From positions 1,364,001 to 1,428,000 of the forward strand of contig NZ_JBEXAC010000001.1 of assembly GCF_040567655.1 (NCBI RefSeq): 64,000 bases of DNA, given 5' to 3'. Positions 24,626-34,683 of the stretch are shown in pieces. Below the pieces are notes generated by a model. The model worked only from the letters and a program-made list of their open reading frames with translations, was not told the DNA's origin and did no database searches. Numbering within the stretch: the first letter of the stretch is position 1; each line of letters begins with the position of its first letter. Made by a program: the position numbers and the translations under genes. Source of the DNA: Chitinophaga sp. H8. GTDB taxonomy: Bacteria; Bacteroidota; Bacteroidia; Chitinophagales; Chitinophagaceae.

Positions 24626-27600
24626 TTAGAACTGAACACTTAATTTTAAACCCATTGTCAAAGTCCAGGGATACATAAAGGCCCTGTCATAACCCAAAGC
24701 GTACTTTCTGGCTGTCCTTTCCCGGTCATTTGTATTATTGATAGCCGTTTCAGGATCAATGAAATTCTTAGCTTTTGTCCAGAGCATGAGGTTTCTCATA
24801 AAGCCGGAGACAGATATGTTTTTGGCTGATATAGCTTTAGCCAGTGGATCCGGTAAGCTATACGCGATAGACAGTTCTCTTAATTTAATGAAAGATGCAT
24901 CGTATATCCAGGTTTGGATACCTCTGCTCCAGTATCCTGATCCTGGATCCGCAATCAGGTCGCTACGAAAGTACTTGGTACCTGCGGCGCCAAAGTTTTC
25001 GATATAACCACCATTACCATCAGGTCTGACACCAGGGAAGAAAGCACCATTGGCTATTGATCCACCATATTCAAATCCACCATAGTCTGCATCACGTCCA
25101 CCTACCCAGGTAAGACCATCTGCCGCATTGTATTTGCCAGGGTTGGATTTGATTTCGTTTGCCAGTTTGTTATTATCACCATTAAATGAATTGTTGGAGA
25201 GGATACCGGTAAATGTGCTGGAACCATCCCCTTTAAACCAGGTTTCGCCTCTACCATCACGTGCCAGCCTTTTCATACTTTCAGAGTAGTAGTCACCACC
25301 CTGGCGCCAGTCGATGTTGGCGGATACGGTGAAACGCTTGTAGGATACGCTTGTCTGGAAACCTAGTGAGAAGTCGTTCATTACATTACCTACTTTTTTC
25401 AAGGCTGGGTCCAGTTTTACATAACCATTATCATCCAGCAAAGGCCATCCTGCATAAGGCCCCTCCTGAACACGTACCACATCATTACCCCATATATCAC
25501 CTACAACACCCCCTACAGCGGTTTGGTTATAGATATTGGCACGATTCCAGAACTGGTAGTTAGATACCCCTTCCGGTAATTGTGTGATGCGGCTCCTTTC
25601 CGTAGTGAAATTGAAGTTCATGTCCCATGTTACATTCTTTGTCTGAACAGGGACAGCATGTAAGGTAATTTCAAATCCTTTATTCTTTACGATACCTGCA
25701 TTGATGTTGGCTGTGAGGTAACCGGATTCCGGTGCCACAGACACGTTTGTGATCTGGTTTTTATCTTCCATTTCATAATACGTGAAGTTGAGGCCTAACC
25801 TGTTTTTAAACAGGGCGAAATCAAAACCTACTTCTGAGGAGATAATGCTCTCAGGTACCAGGTCGGATGACGGACGTGTACCAGGCAGTGTGAACTGGGT
25901 ATTATCGCCCCAGAGGGATTGTTCCAGTGCCATAGCCAGCTGATAAGGATCAGTATCCTTACCCACCTTAGCCCATCCACCTCTTAATTTCAGCAGGGAG
26001 ATCGTTTCAGGTAAGTTTAACAGCTGTGAAGCAATGACGCTTAAAGAAGCAGAAGGGTAGAAGTAGGACCGGTTGTTTTTCGGTAAGGTACTGGACCAGT
26101 CGTTTCTTCCGGTTATATCCAGGTAAACCACTTCCTTGTAGCCAATAGAGGCCATGCCGAGTAACCCATTGATTCTTTTCTTGTATTTGTTGCTGCTGTA
26201 TAATACGGCAGACTTGTCGATATTACCAGCAGTGTATAAACCAGGCAGGATCAGTTTCTGTCCGTTGATATTGGACAATGAACCGCTATTGAAAAGCAGG
26301 TTACCACCACCGGATACATTGAAAGAGAAGTCACCCACTTCTTTCTTGTAGTTTAAGAGGATGTCTGTATTTACTTCCTGTACCTGCGAGGTGATATTAG
26401 TATAACTACCATTGCGGCGATTATGTTCTGACTTGGCTGTACGGCTTTCATTAGTAGCAGATTCATTGAAGCTACCGATACGTGCCATCAGGCTCAGGTC
26501 TTTGGTAATGTCCCAATCGAATTTTACGCTACCATAAGGGCGTACTTTACGGAAGGCGCTTACGTTTTCGTATACATTGAACCAGGGGTTGTTAAAGTCG
26601 CTTCCCCATACATCCTGTTGTACATCCTTTTCTTTCCAGTAGTTCTTCAGCGCATGGATATCCAGCCAGTTGGGCGTAAAGTAAATATCCTCATACGGGA
26701 AATAGTTATCAGATTGCTGTCTGAAGTTATCCGAACCGGAATTCAGGTAGTTGAAGTTGGCAGCTACTCTGAACTTGCTGGTGATGTTATAGGTGGCGGA
26801 AAGAGAGATCGCATTCTTTCTCAGTTCAGATTCAGGATACACACCGGTAGATCTTGAGTCGGAGAGAGAGAGGTTAAAACTACCTTTGTCATTGGAGCCT
26901 CTGATGGAAACATCATTGATGAAGCTATTGCCCACATTTACAAAGTCTTTCACATTGTCGGGGTGGGGTGTTAAAGGAGTAGCTTCGCCATTGGTACCAA
27001 ATCTGGCCACTTTGGTACCCATTCTTGGTCCCCACCAGAGGTTGGTCGTTTCATTGAAGCCACCATTGGAGCCCGTAACAAATTCCTGTTGCAGCGGTAC
27101 ATATTTGTAAGGTACGCTGGCGATATAGGAAGAGTTAACGGAAACCCCTATTCCTTTTTGTCCTTTACCTGATTTGGTGGTGATCAGCAAAACGCCGCTA
27201 CCTGCCCTGGAGCCATAAAGTGCAGCAGCGCTGGGTCCTTTCAGTACACTCACGCTTTCGATATTATCCGCACTCATATCAGAGAGTACACCCGCATCAT
27301 TACCGGTAGGGAGTCCGTCTACCACAATCAATGGCGCATCATTGCCAGACAGTGATTTAAACCCGCGGATGACTACCATTGGATCTGAGTTTATTTCTCC
27401 TGTAGTGTTGATGATCTTCATACCAGGTACCTTGCCGGTTAAGCTGTTCAGGACGTTTTCTTGAGGCACCTTGCTGAGGTCTTCGCTTTTTACTTCGCCT
27501 ACGGAATATCCAAGTGACCGTTTGGTCCTTTTCATCCCCAGGGCCGTTACTACCACGCCTCCCAGGCTGGTACCCTGGGCATCCAGTTTAATAGTAAGTG

Positions 27601-27871
27601 ATGCTGTGTTCTGGATGGTTATTTCCGCTTGCGGAAATCCCACATACCGGACAAGTAGTGTTTGTCCAACTTTTGCTTTGATAGCGAACCTGCCATTTAC
27701 ATCCGTTACTGACCCGGTGCTGGTTCCTTTAAGTAATACCGTAGCCCCCACTAATGGTATATTACCATCACTTGAGAGCACTACCCCGGTAATTGGGCTT
27801 TCCTGCGCAAAGGCTGTAAAGCAGCCCAGCACCGCAAATAAAAATAGTAGAATACATCTGCTTCTTTGCAT
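24626..27871 (-). CDS. SusC/RagA-family TonB-linked outer-membrane transporter
   Basis: 1081 residues with a signal peptide (ILLFLFAVLGCFTAFAQ). A CarboxypepD_reg-like domain (about 24-105; ITGVVLSSDGNIPLVGATVLLKG), the plug with VVVTALGMKRTKRSLGYSVGEV and DPMVVIRGFKSL, PLIVVDGLP, and the large beta barrel to LTMGLKLSVQF. SusC binds SusD and imports oligomers or other nutrients across the outer membrane. It lies 156 bp after the PafA-like gene on the same strand, with a hairpin between them. The partner SusD starts 10 bases downstream. Confidence 0.95.
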   Translation of the reverse strand: MQRSRCILLFLFAVLGCFTAFAQESPITGVVLSSDGNIPLVGATVLLKGTSTGSVTDVNGRFAIKAKVGQTLLVRYVGFPQAEITIQNTASLTIKLDAQGTSLGGVVVTALGMKRTKRSLGYSVGEVKSEDLSKVPQENVLNSLTGKVPGMKIINTTGEINSDPMVVIRGFKSLSGNDAPLIVVDGLPTGNDAGVLSDMSADNIESVSVLKGPSAAALYGSRAGSGVLLITTKSGKGQKGIGVSVNSSYIASVPYKYVPLQQEFVTGSNGGFNETTNLWWGPRMGTKVARFGTNGEATPLTPHPDNVKDFVNVGNSFINDVSIRGSNDKGSFNLSLSDSRSTGVYPESELRKNAISLSATYNITSKFRVAANFNYLNSGSDNFRQQSDNYFPYEDIYFTPNWLDIHALKNYWKEKDVQQDVWGSDFNNPWFNVYENVSAFRKVRPYGSVKFDWDITKDLSLMARIGSFNESATNESRTAKSEHNRRNGSYTNITSQVQEVNTDILLNYKKEVGDFSFNVSGGGNLLFNSGSLSNINGQKLILPGLYTAGNIDKSAVLYSSNKYKKRINGLLGMASIGYKEVVYLDITGRNDWSSTLPKNNRSYFYPSASLSVIASQLLNLPETISLLKLRGGWAKVGKDTDPYQLAMALEQSLWGDNTQFTLPGTRPSSDLVPESIISSEVGFDFALFKNRLGLNFTYYEMEDKNQITNVSVAPESGYLTANINAGIVKNKGFEITLHAVPVQTKNVTWDMNFNFTTERSRITQLPEGVSNYQFWNRANIYNQTAVGGVVGDIWGNDVVRVQEGPYAGWPLLDDNGYVKLDPALKKVGNVMNDFSLGFQTSVSYKRFTVSANIDWRQGGDYYSESMKRLARDGRGETWFKGDGSSTFTGILSNNSFNGDNNKLANEIKSNPGKYNAADGLTWVGGRDADYGGFEYGGSIANGAFFPGVRPDGNGGYIENFGAAGTKYFRSDLIADPGSGYWSRGIQTWIYDASFIKLRELSIAYSLPDPLAKAISAKNISVSGFMRNLMLWTKAKNFIDPETAINNTNDRERTARKYALGYDRAFMYPWTLTMGLKLSVQF

Positions 27872-27967
27872 AAAGACGCTTTTAAAAGGTGTAGAACTTT
27901 AAATGTGAATCTGTAAAAAAGTTTGCACTGAATAGTTAGGTGTTCAGTTACAAACAAAACATTCCTG

Positions 27968-27989
27968 ACAGGTAGCTACAGCTACCTGT
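27968..27989. terminator. Perfect 22-bp palindrome between pafA-like gene and susC
   Basis: ACAGGTAGCT (27968-27977) and AGCTACCTGT (27980-27989) are exact inverted repeats. It sits 39 bases past the PafA-like stop. No T-run follows on the minus strand, so it may be a partial terminator or attenuator, or an mRNA-stabilising structure between phosphatase and transporter genes. Confidence 0.45.
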
Positions 27990-28027
27990 AATTGGCTTTT
28001 TTAGTCTTTTGATTGATGGTTTTTAGG

Positions 28028-29665
28028 TTACTTCATGTATTCGTTGCTTATTTCTGTGATGACTTCTCCAATATTTCCGCTGGGCATTTGTATCTGCAGT
28101 AGTGCTGCGAGGGTAGGTGCGATATCCACCATGCCTACTGTGCGGTTCGTTTTTCCGTGTTTAATACCGTGTCCCATCCATACTAAGGGGATATGTGCAT
28201 CATAGGGGTACCATTCGCTGTGAGAGGCTCCTTTTACGGATCCGGCTTTCCATCCTGCCGCTCTTAACAGAAAAATATCTCCGCTGCGTTTGGTATTACA
28301 TCCGTTGATGTACATTTTTTTGATGCGTTCAGGTATGGGAGCGGTAGCCAGATCGTCCTGAGACACTGCATATGCCAGTCCGCGTTCCTGGCTGAACAGT
28401 CCTGCTATGTAACTGGCTACTGTTTTTTTATCCAATCCTTTTTTGGACAGTACCTCATAGTTGAGATATACCTGGCCGTTGGTAAACGTTTGTATAATAT
28501 CGGCGGTACCATACTTAGCTTTTACCGCAGCATATACCCGTTCTTTCATAGCGTCTTCGTTAATCGCATCACCCGGGATATTGTGTTCCTGCAGGTAGCC
28601 GGGAGCATGGCCTACACCGTGGTCTGCCGTGATAAAGAAGATGTAGCCATCTTTTCCAAACCGGCTGTCCAGGTATTTGAAGAATTCTCCCAGGTCTTTA
28701 TCCAGCCGCAGGTAATTGTCTTCCACTTCTATGGAGTTGGGACCAAAGCGGTGGCCGATTTTATCAGGGCTGGACAAGCTTACTGTCAGCATATCAGTAT
28801 GAGGTCCATCCCCCAGTTTATAGCCTTCAATGGCAGCCTTAGCAAATTCAAGCGTCAGGGTGTTGCCAAAAGGGGTGTTGGAGAGAGAAGGTTTGGTATG
28901 GGGAAAAACAGGCTTATCTTCTCCGCTGAATACGTTTTCGTAAGATTTATCGTCTTTGTCGCTCAGGATATAACTTTCCAGTGGATAGAGGGTATTCCAG
29001 CTACCATGCATCAGGGAATCTTTCCAGTTAACCGCATTAAATTTGGTGGCCCAGTCAGGTAATGCATTCATGTAATAGGTGCTGGTAATAAAGCTGTTGG
29101 CATCCTCATCATACCAGAAGGCGCCGTTGGCGGTATGTCCTGCCGGCAAGATAGCAGCCCGGTCCTTTATGGAAACGCCTACTACTTTACTCTGGTAGTT
29201 GGTGGCGATACGCAGTTCATCACCCACTGTGGTAGTGAGCAGGTTTCTGGGAGAGCGGTTGCCATTTGATTTGCTACCTACTGCAGTAACCGTGGTATCT
29301 TCCACATTCTCAATGGAGCGGCCCCAGGCCCTGTCGTACCAGCCATTGCCCACAATCCCTGTAATAGCAGGTACAGAACCGGTATATACGGAAGAGTGGC
29401 CAATCGCAGTAACGGTAGGCGCATGGCTGATCAATGTGTTCTCGCAGCTGAATCCTTCCCGGATCAACCTTTTAAAGCCGTCTTCTCCATATCTTTCCCC
29501 GTATTTGTACAGATAGTCCCAGCGCATCTGGTCTACCATCATCCCTATTACAATTTTAGGCCGGGAATAGTTACTGCCGGAGGCAGCACGTTTGTTCTCA
29601 CACGCTGTCATTGCCATTAAGACGCAGGCAGCAACATGGATCTTTAAAGAGGTAATTCTTTTCAT
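28028..29665 (-). CDS. pafA: PafA-like alkaline phosphatase (phosphodiesterase/NPP fold)
   Basis: 545 residues, lipoprotein-type signal ending MAMTAC. Alkaline-phosphatase superfamily with VDQM (metal Asp45), the Thr nucleophile in APTVTAIGHSS (about Thr86), GNGWYDR (substrate Asn), SIKDRAAILPAGH (the Lys and Arg that mark PafA monoesterases), DKIGHRFG, ITADHGVGHAPG and HSEWYPYDAHIPLVWMGH. PafA hydrolyses phosphate monoesters in the periplasm or at the surface, and in Bacteroidota is made even with phosphate present. Third gene in the minus-strand unit, 46 bp after the metallophosphatase. Confidence 0.88.
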   Translation of the reverse strand: MKRITSLKIHVAACVLMAMTACENKRAASGSNYSRPKIVIGMMVDQMRWDYLYKYGERYGEDGFKRLIREGFSCENTLISHAPTVTAIGHSSVYTGSVPAITGIVGNGWYDRAWGRSIENVEDTTVTAVGSKSNGNRSPRNLLTTTVGDELRIATNYQSKVVGVSIKDRAAILPAGHTANGAFWYDEDANSFITSTYYMNALPDWATKFNAVNWKDSLMHGSWNTLYPLESYILSDKDDKSYENVFSGEDKPVFPHTKPSLSNTPFGNTLTLEFAKAAIEGYKLGDGPHTDMLTVSLSSPDKIGHRFGPNSIEVEDNYLRLDKDLGEFFKYLDSRFGKDGYIFFITADHGVGHAPGYLQEHNIPGDAINEDAMKERVYAAVKAKYGTADIIQTFTNGQVYLNYEVLSKKGLDKKTVASYIAGLFSQERGLAYAVSQDDLATAPIPERIKKMYINGCNTKRSGDIFLLRAAGWKAGSVKGASHSEWYPYDAHIPLVWMGHGIKHGKTNRTVGMVDIAPTLAALLQIQMPSGNIGEVITEISNEYMK

Positions 29666-29711
29666 AACGTTTATATTTCACAGTTTTTTGGTGTGCCTAC
29701 CCAGTATAGGA

Positions 29712-31034
29712 TTATTTTGCAGGCATGATCTCTACCAGTTTATTGATTTTTCCTTTTTGTTTAACGAGGTCAAAAGCATCAAACAGTTTACCATTGGATG
29801 TATACGTTCTGAATTGTAATCGCTCATTTTCTACTGTTGCTACATGGTACAGTTGGGTATGGATTGCAGACCTGTCCATCCAGAATTTTGGATCAATACC
29901 GCTGTCTGCCATTTTAGGGCCGCTTACGGACACCACATACATGGTACCGGAAGTAGCACCTTTCTGTGGCATTGGGATTTTGGCCATACCACGTGCATAG
30001 GTATGGTCATGTCCCTGCAATACCAGGTCTACTTTATACTTATCGAATAAAGGTTTGAATGTTTCTCTCATCCGTTTATTGTCCCTGGAAGCTTTGGGAG
30101 AATAGATAGGATGGTGGAAAAGTACACAGGTCCATTTATTGGGATTGTGGCTCAGTACGCTGTCTGTCCAATGTTTTTGTTTTGCCAGCATTTCGTCGGA
30201 TTCCTCCGCCATATAAGCATCCAGGGAGATAAATCTTACCCCTTGTACATCGGTGAAATAGCAGGTTTCCAAAAGGCCTTCGGGTCCATTTTCCGGCAAA
30301 GTGAATTGTGGGCGCCAGAAAGGAGAGAGGGTGTGAATGTTCTCATCCCGTCCATAATCATGATTACCCGGAGAAGGCATGTTGGGAACCATTCCAAAAA
30401 TGAATGAGCCCGCAGCAAACCACTCGCCCCATTCTTCATCATGATTATCCCGGTTTACCAGGTCGCCTGCATGTAAAATCAGGCGTGTTTCCGGCATTTG
30501 CGAATAGGCTTGCCGGATCACCTTGGACCACATGGAATAGAGGTCAGTCTGCGCATCACCCAGGTAGATGAAGGACAGTTTCTGGCCTTTGTTGCCGGCA
30601 GTCTTGAACTGGAACCACTCGCTCCAGAAATCACCGGCTCCTACCCGGTAGGAGTACATGGTATTAGGTTTTAACCCATCAAAAACCACGGAGTGATAAT
30701 TGGCCGTTACCCCTTTCCATACCAGGTCTTTATACTTGCCATCCCCTACAACAGAAGTTTCTGTACGCGCCGTAATCCTGTGGGCATCTTTAATAGTAGA
30801 AGGATCAGGATTAGCCTCCTGTATTTCAGCATATGCTGTAGTTACGGTAGTGGCCGTACGCCAGGTAACTGCCATACTGGTGGAAGGGGCTGCTGTAACG
30901 GTAAGATTTACTCTGTCGGGCTGATCGGTGGGTGGATAACGGTTTTCTTTTACCTGCGCAACTACCGGGATAGTAAACAATAACAACATTGCTAACTGCA
31001 CCAATTGACCAACTTTCCTAATAAATAAAATCAT
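29712..31034 (-). CDS. Purple acid phosphatase-like metallophosphoesterase
   Basis: 440 residues with a signal peptide (FIRKVGQLVQLAMLLLFTIPVVAQ). An N-terminal fibronectin-like purple acid phosphatase domain (about 40-150; RVNLTVTAAPSTSMAVTWRT, NTMYSYRVGAG) and a metallophosphatase domain (about 155-400): IYLGDAQTD, LILHAGDLVNRD, PSPGNHDYG, CVLFHHPIYSP, LQGHDHTYAR. All five metal-ligand blocks are present. It hydrolyses phosphate esters outside the cytoplasm. It lies between the amidohydrolase (43 bp) and PafA genes. Confidence 0.9.
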   Translation of the reverse strand: MILFIRKVGQLVQLAMLLLFTIPVVAQVKENRYPPTDQPDRVNLTVTAAPSTSMAVTWRTATTVTTAYAEIQEANPDPSTIKDAHRITARTETSVVGDGKYKDLVWKGVTANYHSVVFDGLKPNTMYSYRVGAGDFWSEWFQFKTAGNKGQKLSFIYLGDAQTDLYSMWSKVIRQAYSQMPETRLILHAGDLVNRDNHDEEWGEWFAAGSFIFGMVPNMPSPGNHDYGRDENIHTLSPFWRPQFTLPENGPEGLLETCYFTDVQGVRFISLDAYMAEESDEMLAKQKHWTDSVLSHNPNKWTCVLFHHPIYSPKASRDNKRMRETFKPLFDKYKVDLVLQGHDHTYARGMAKIPMPQKGATSGTMYVVSVSGPKMADSGIDPKFWMDRSAIHTQLYHVATVENERLQFRTYTSNGKLFDAFDLVKQKGKINKLVEIMPAK

Positions 31035-31077
31035 AATAAAAATAGTTTCGGTTATGCACTAACAGCGGATCGTTTAC

Positions 31078-32220
31078 TTATGGACGGTTCAATCCTTTGA
31101 ACCATTTCTCCGCATTCGTTCTGTATATTTTGTCTATGACTGTTTTGGGGAGTCTGAGACCGGTAAAGGGCCCTTCAAAGGATGAGGAGTGCAGGGTGTC
31201 GCTGGTGGTAAAAAAGACCCAGTCTTCCAGCCATGCATCATGTATAAATTTAGCTACTTCAGCAGGTGTTTTGCTGGTAGGTTCAGCGCTTCTGTCGGTA
31301 CCATATATCAGCCGGTCCTGGTAGCGGATAAAGAAATCATGCACCTTTTGCCAGTCTTTGCTGGCCAGGAATTGCAGGGAGGATATTCTTGCCGCCATAT
31401 CTACCGCCATATTAGGCAACTTATCAAGATGCATAGCCAGTGTATCTGTATTCCATTCCAGGCTACCCAGATGTGCCCCTACGAATTGCAGTTGCGGATG
31501 TTTTTCCAGCATGTGATCTCTGGCGGCAATCTGTTGTTCATAAGAAGGGTAGGAGGGATGGGCATACATATGGAATTCCGGATGTTTCATATAGTATTTC
31601 CGGTTGGAATTGATCAGCATTTGATCCAGTGGCAACCAGCAATCTTTGGGCTCACCCAGATGGCCGATCACCGGGATATTGGCTTTAGTGAGGTAATCCA
31701 GCATTTCATCAAACCGCGGATTGTCTATCATTACAAAATGACCCTGTTTATCTTTAAGGGTCATACCTATATTCTTATATATCTTAACACCTATTGCTCC
31801 ATTGGCGACAGAGGTCTTTATCTTATCGATGGTTTTTTTGCTCCAGTCGGGGGAATCCCAGTCATCTACCGTAAAAGAGGTAGCAAAAGATACATATTGC
31901 GGAAATTGTTTTTGATGCTGTACGGCATATTGCTCCTGTAATATAATACCCGGATCTTCATCCACTACAATTGTTAACATCCGGAAGTTGTCTTCTCTTG
32001 CTACATGTACGATCGTGGTATCGGCAGTCCATATATGTACGTGTGCATCAATTTTTCCGACAGTGGGATAATCATCTTTTGTATAATAGGCAACTGTATC
32101 TTCTTTGTTTGTATTGTTCACTGCAGGTGCACCGCAACTGCAGATGAGCAGCAGCAGGCTGAATAAAAGGAAGTTGCCTGACTGTTTTACAATATGTGCT
32201 GTGGAATTTAACTTGTTCAT
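31078..32220 (-). CDS. Secreted amidohydrolase-family (TIM-barrel) lipoprotein
   Basis: 380 residues with a lipoprotein signal (NFLLFSLLLLICSC). Amidohydrolase-2 fold: GKIDAHVHIW (first two metal His), GAIGVKIYKN, IPVIGHLGEP, LQFVGAHLGSLEW and YGTDRS (final Asp). The substrate is unknown; the family includes lactonases, decarboxylases and phosphotriesterase-like enzymes. It is the first gene of the minus-strand unit with two phosphatases and SusCD, so it might remove an acyl, lactone or ester group from a phosphorylated ligand. A 716-base gap lies upstream. Confidence 0.82.
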   Translation of the reverse strand: MNKLNSTAHIVKQSGNFLLFSLLLLICSCGAPAVNNTNKEDTVAYYTKDDYPTVGKIDAHVHIWTADTTIVHVAREDNFRMLTIVVDEDPGIILQEQYAVQHQKQFPQYVSFATSFTVDDWDSPDWSKKTIDKIKTSVANGAIGVKIYKNIGMTLKDKQGHFVMIDNPRFDEMLDYLTKANIPVIGHLGEPKDCWLPLDQMLINSNRKYYMKHPEFHMYAHPSYPSYEQQIAARDHMLEKHPQLQFVGAHLGSLEWNTDTLAMHLDKLPNMAVDMAARISSLQFLASKDWQKVHDFFIRYQDRLIYGTDRSAEPTSKTPAEVAKFIHDAWLEDWVFFTTSDTLHSSSFEGPFTGLRLPKTVIDKIYRTNAEKWFKGLNRP

Positions 32221-32936
32221 AAGAATCTGCTCAATATAACTACTGAATTCCGTTGGTTTAATGAAGCGTTGATTACAATCTAAGGCTCCCGGTTTAGTGA
32301 CACTGAATATATTAATGCATGGTGTATGGTGCCGTCATCATTAAGTCAAAGCACTAAAATATATTAAATAAAGGGGCGGTTATTCACACTCATTGTCTTT
32401 ATATTATACGATATTATCAAAAGGACTAAAAGTGTCGTTGCATATTTCAAGATATCTGTTTTGTTATCAATAATTACAGGAATAAAGGAGATTACAGCGG
32501 CAAGCCGCAGGGTATATAAAAAGCTGCATTTTTACTGCTTTTTATCGGCCAGGATCCGCCACAGTAAGGCAGTCATCCCTGCCAAAGCAGGTTAAGATAA
32601 CATTTGATACAAACAGGACAATATCGTATAACAATGGCGGTTCCATAATTAGGATATTTGTTTCATTATCGCCAAAGGAAATCTATACGTCTTTGGGGGT
32701 AGGTTTATTTGTATCCGGGGAACAAATGCTATGAAATCATAAGTCCATATTCTCAAACCAGTTATGATTGCAACGTTATGAAATTATACAACCAGGCAGT
32801 TTTAAAGCAGGGAAATGGAGGGAAGTGTGTTTTGCCAGATTACTGCAATAATAAATGAAGATAAACAGTAAATGTCCGTAGCGGATACATTAATATGTCT
32901 GGATCAGAAGTCCACTTATGAAATATTTAGTAAATT
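32221..32936. other. 716-bp non-coding divergent region with several inverted repeats
   Basis: No credible ORF. It holds a cluster of hairpins: GCGGC-AA-GCCGC (32497-32508), ATAAAAAGC/GCTTTTTAT (32516-32524 and 32537-32545) and CCTGC-CAAA-GCAGG (32578-32591). The rest is AT-rich, as expected for the promoters of the two large divergent operons. I saw no TGA-N6-TCA sites here. Confidence 0.6.
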
Positions 32937-34679
32937 ATGGGTAGCGTGCAAATTAAGAAATCAACTGAAAATTATGATGTTATCATTGTAGGTTCGGGCG
33001 CAGGTGGCGGCATGGCAGGGTATGTCCTTGCCCATGCCGGTATGAAGGTACTGATGCTGGAAGCCGGTCCTTTTTTCGACCCTGCAAAAGACTCCTTACA
33101 ATTAAAATGGCCCTGGGAATCTCCCCGCAGGGGAGCCAGTACCAACCGGGCCTTTGGTGATTTTGATGGCGCCTTTGGCGGTTGGGAAATAGAAGGAGAG
33201 CCTTACACCAAAAAGAATAATACAGAATTCAGCTGGTTCCGTTCAAGGATGCTGGGTGGCAGGACCAATCACTGGGGCAGGATTTCTCTCCGTTTTGGTC
33301 CGCATGACTTTAAAGGTAAATCATTTGACGGAGCTACGGACGACTGGCCCATCACTTATGAGGATGTAAAACCTTATTACGATAAGGTAGATCAGCTGAT
33401 AGGTGTATATGGTACCAATGAAGGGCTGGAAAATGATCCGGATGGCATCTTCCTGCCTCCCCCTAAACCACGGTTGCATGAGCTGTTTATAAAAGATAGT
33501 GCCAAAAAGGTAGGTGTAAATGTAATTGCAGGCCGTGGATCTGTACTTACTGAAGCATTGCCCGGCAATAAGGATAGAGGAGCCTGTTTTAACTGCGGAC
33601 AGTGCGGCAGAAGCTGTAAAGTATATGGTGACTTCTCCTCTTCTTCCTGTTTGGTAATACCAGCGCTGAAAACGGGCAACCTTAAAGTAATTGCCAACGC
33701 GATGGTGCGGGAGGTGATTACCGGAGCAGACGGACTGGCCAGTGGTGTTTCTTATGTAAATAAAGAAGACATGCTGGAGTACCAGGTAAATGGCAATATC
33801 GTGATCCTCGGCGCCAGTGCCTGTGAATCTGCCAGGATATTACTCAATTCAAAATCAACCATTCACTCTGCAGGGCTGGCCAACAGCAGCGGTATTATCG
33901 GTAAATACCTGCATGACTCTACCGGTGTTTCCATGTCGGGGTTCCTGCCTAAGCTGCTGGATAGAAAAAGATACAATGAGGATGGAGTAGGTAGTCTGCA
34001 TATCTATTCACCCTGGTGGCTGGACAATAAAAAACTGGATTTCCCACGTGGCTATCATATTGAGTATGGTGGCGGCATGAATATGCCTTCCTATGGATTT
34101 GCAGATGGCGTACCGGAAATGAACGGGATGGTACCAGACCGTAATGGTAATAAGAAAGATGCAGGTGGATTTGGCGTATCTCTGAAGGATGACTACCGCC
34201 GTTTCTTTGGTACGCGTGTGGGCTTTGCCGGAAGAGGGTTGGCCATTGCCAGAGAAGATAATTACTGTGAGATCGATCCTAATGTAGTAGACCGGTTTGG
34301 TATCCCTGTATTACGATTTAACTATAAGTGGAGTGATGCCGAGATCAAACAGGCTAAACACATGAAAGAAACCTTCCTGAATCTGTTTGACGCCATGGGT
34401 GCTATTGTTACTACGCCGGATAAAGGTTTGGATGAACAATATGGTCTGAAAAAACCGGGCGACATTATTCATGAGGTAGGTACCGTTAGGATGGGAGATA
34501 ATCCAAAAACATCCGCCCTGAATCAGTGGAGTCAGGCACATGACTGTAAGAACCTGTTTGTAGTAGACGGTGCATCATTTGTACAGCAGGGAGATAAGAA
34601 TCCTACCTGGACTATCCTCGCCTTGTCTATGAGAACAGCAGAATATATACTTGATCAGCGTAAGAAAAGAAACATATAA
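32937..34679 (+). CDS. GMC-family FAD oxidoreductase (sugar dehydrogenase large subunit)
   Basis: 580 residues without a signal peptide. The FAD-binding motif VGSGAGGGMAGYVLAHAGMKVLMLEAG (about 17-43), FRSRMLGGRTNHWGR, a Cys cluster (CFNCGQCGRSCKVYGDFSSSSC, about 219-240), and C-terminal HEVGTVRMGDNP (catalytic His) and NPTWTILALSMRTAEYI. This is the gluconate/glucoside 3-dehydrogenase type, whose large subunit is exported folded with a Tat-signal-bearing small subunit, here encoded 4 bases downstream. It is first in a nine-gene sugar-oxidation operon and probably oxidises a sugar or glycoside hydroxyl, most likely at C3, in the periplasm. Confidence 0.92.
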   Translation: MGSVQIKKSTENYDVIIVGSGAGGGMAGYVLAHAGMKVLMLEAGPFFDPAKDSLQLKWPWESPRRGASTNRAFGDFDGAFGGWEIEGEPYTKKNNTEFSWFRSRMLGGRTNHWGRISLRFGPHDFKGKSFDGATDDWPITYEDVKPYYDKVDQLIGVYGTNEGLENDPDGIFLPPPKPRLHELFIKDSAKKVGVNVIAGRGSVLTEALPGNKDRGACFNCGQCGRSCKVYGDFSSSSCLVIPALKTGNLKVIANAMVREVITGADGLASGVSYVNKEDMLEYQVNGNIVILGASACESARILLNSKSTIHSAGLANSSGIIGKYLHDSTGVSMSGFLPKLLDRKRYNEDGVGSLHIYSPWWLDNKKLDFPRGYHIEYGGGMNMPSYGFADGVPEMNGMVPDRNGNKKDAGGFGVSLKDDYRRFFGTRVGFAGRGLAIAREDNYCEIDPNVVDRFGIPVLRFNYKWSDAEIKQAKHMKETFLNLFDAMGAIVTTPDKGLDEQYGLKKPGDIIHEVGTVRMGDNPKTSALNQWSQAHDCKNLFVVDGASFVQQGDKNPTWTILALSMRTAEYILDQRKKRNI

Positions 34680-34683
34680 CAAG

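Noticed and set aside
31189..31941. 250-codon plus-strand ORF antisense to the amidohydrolase
   Set aside because: The minus strand carries a clear amidohydrolase with signal peptide and metal motifs.
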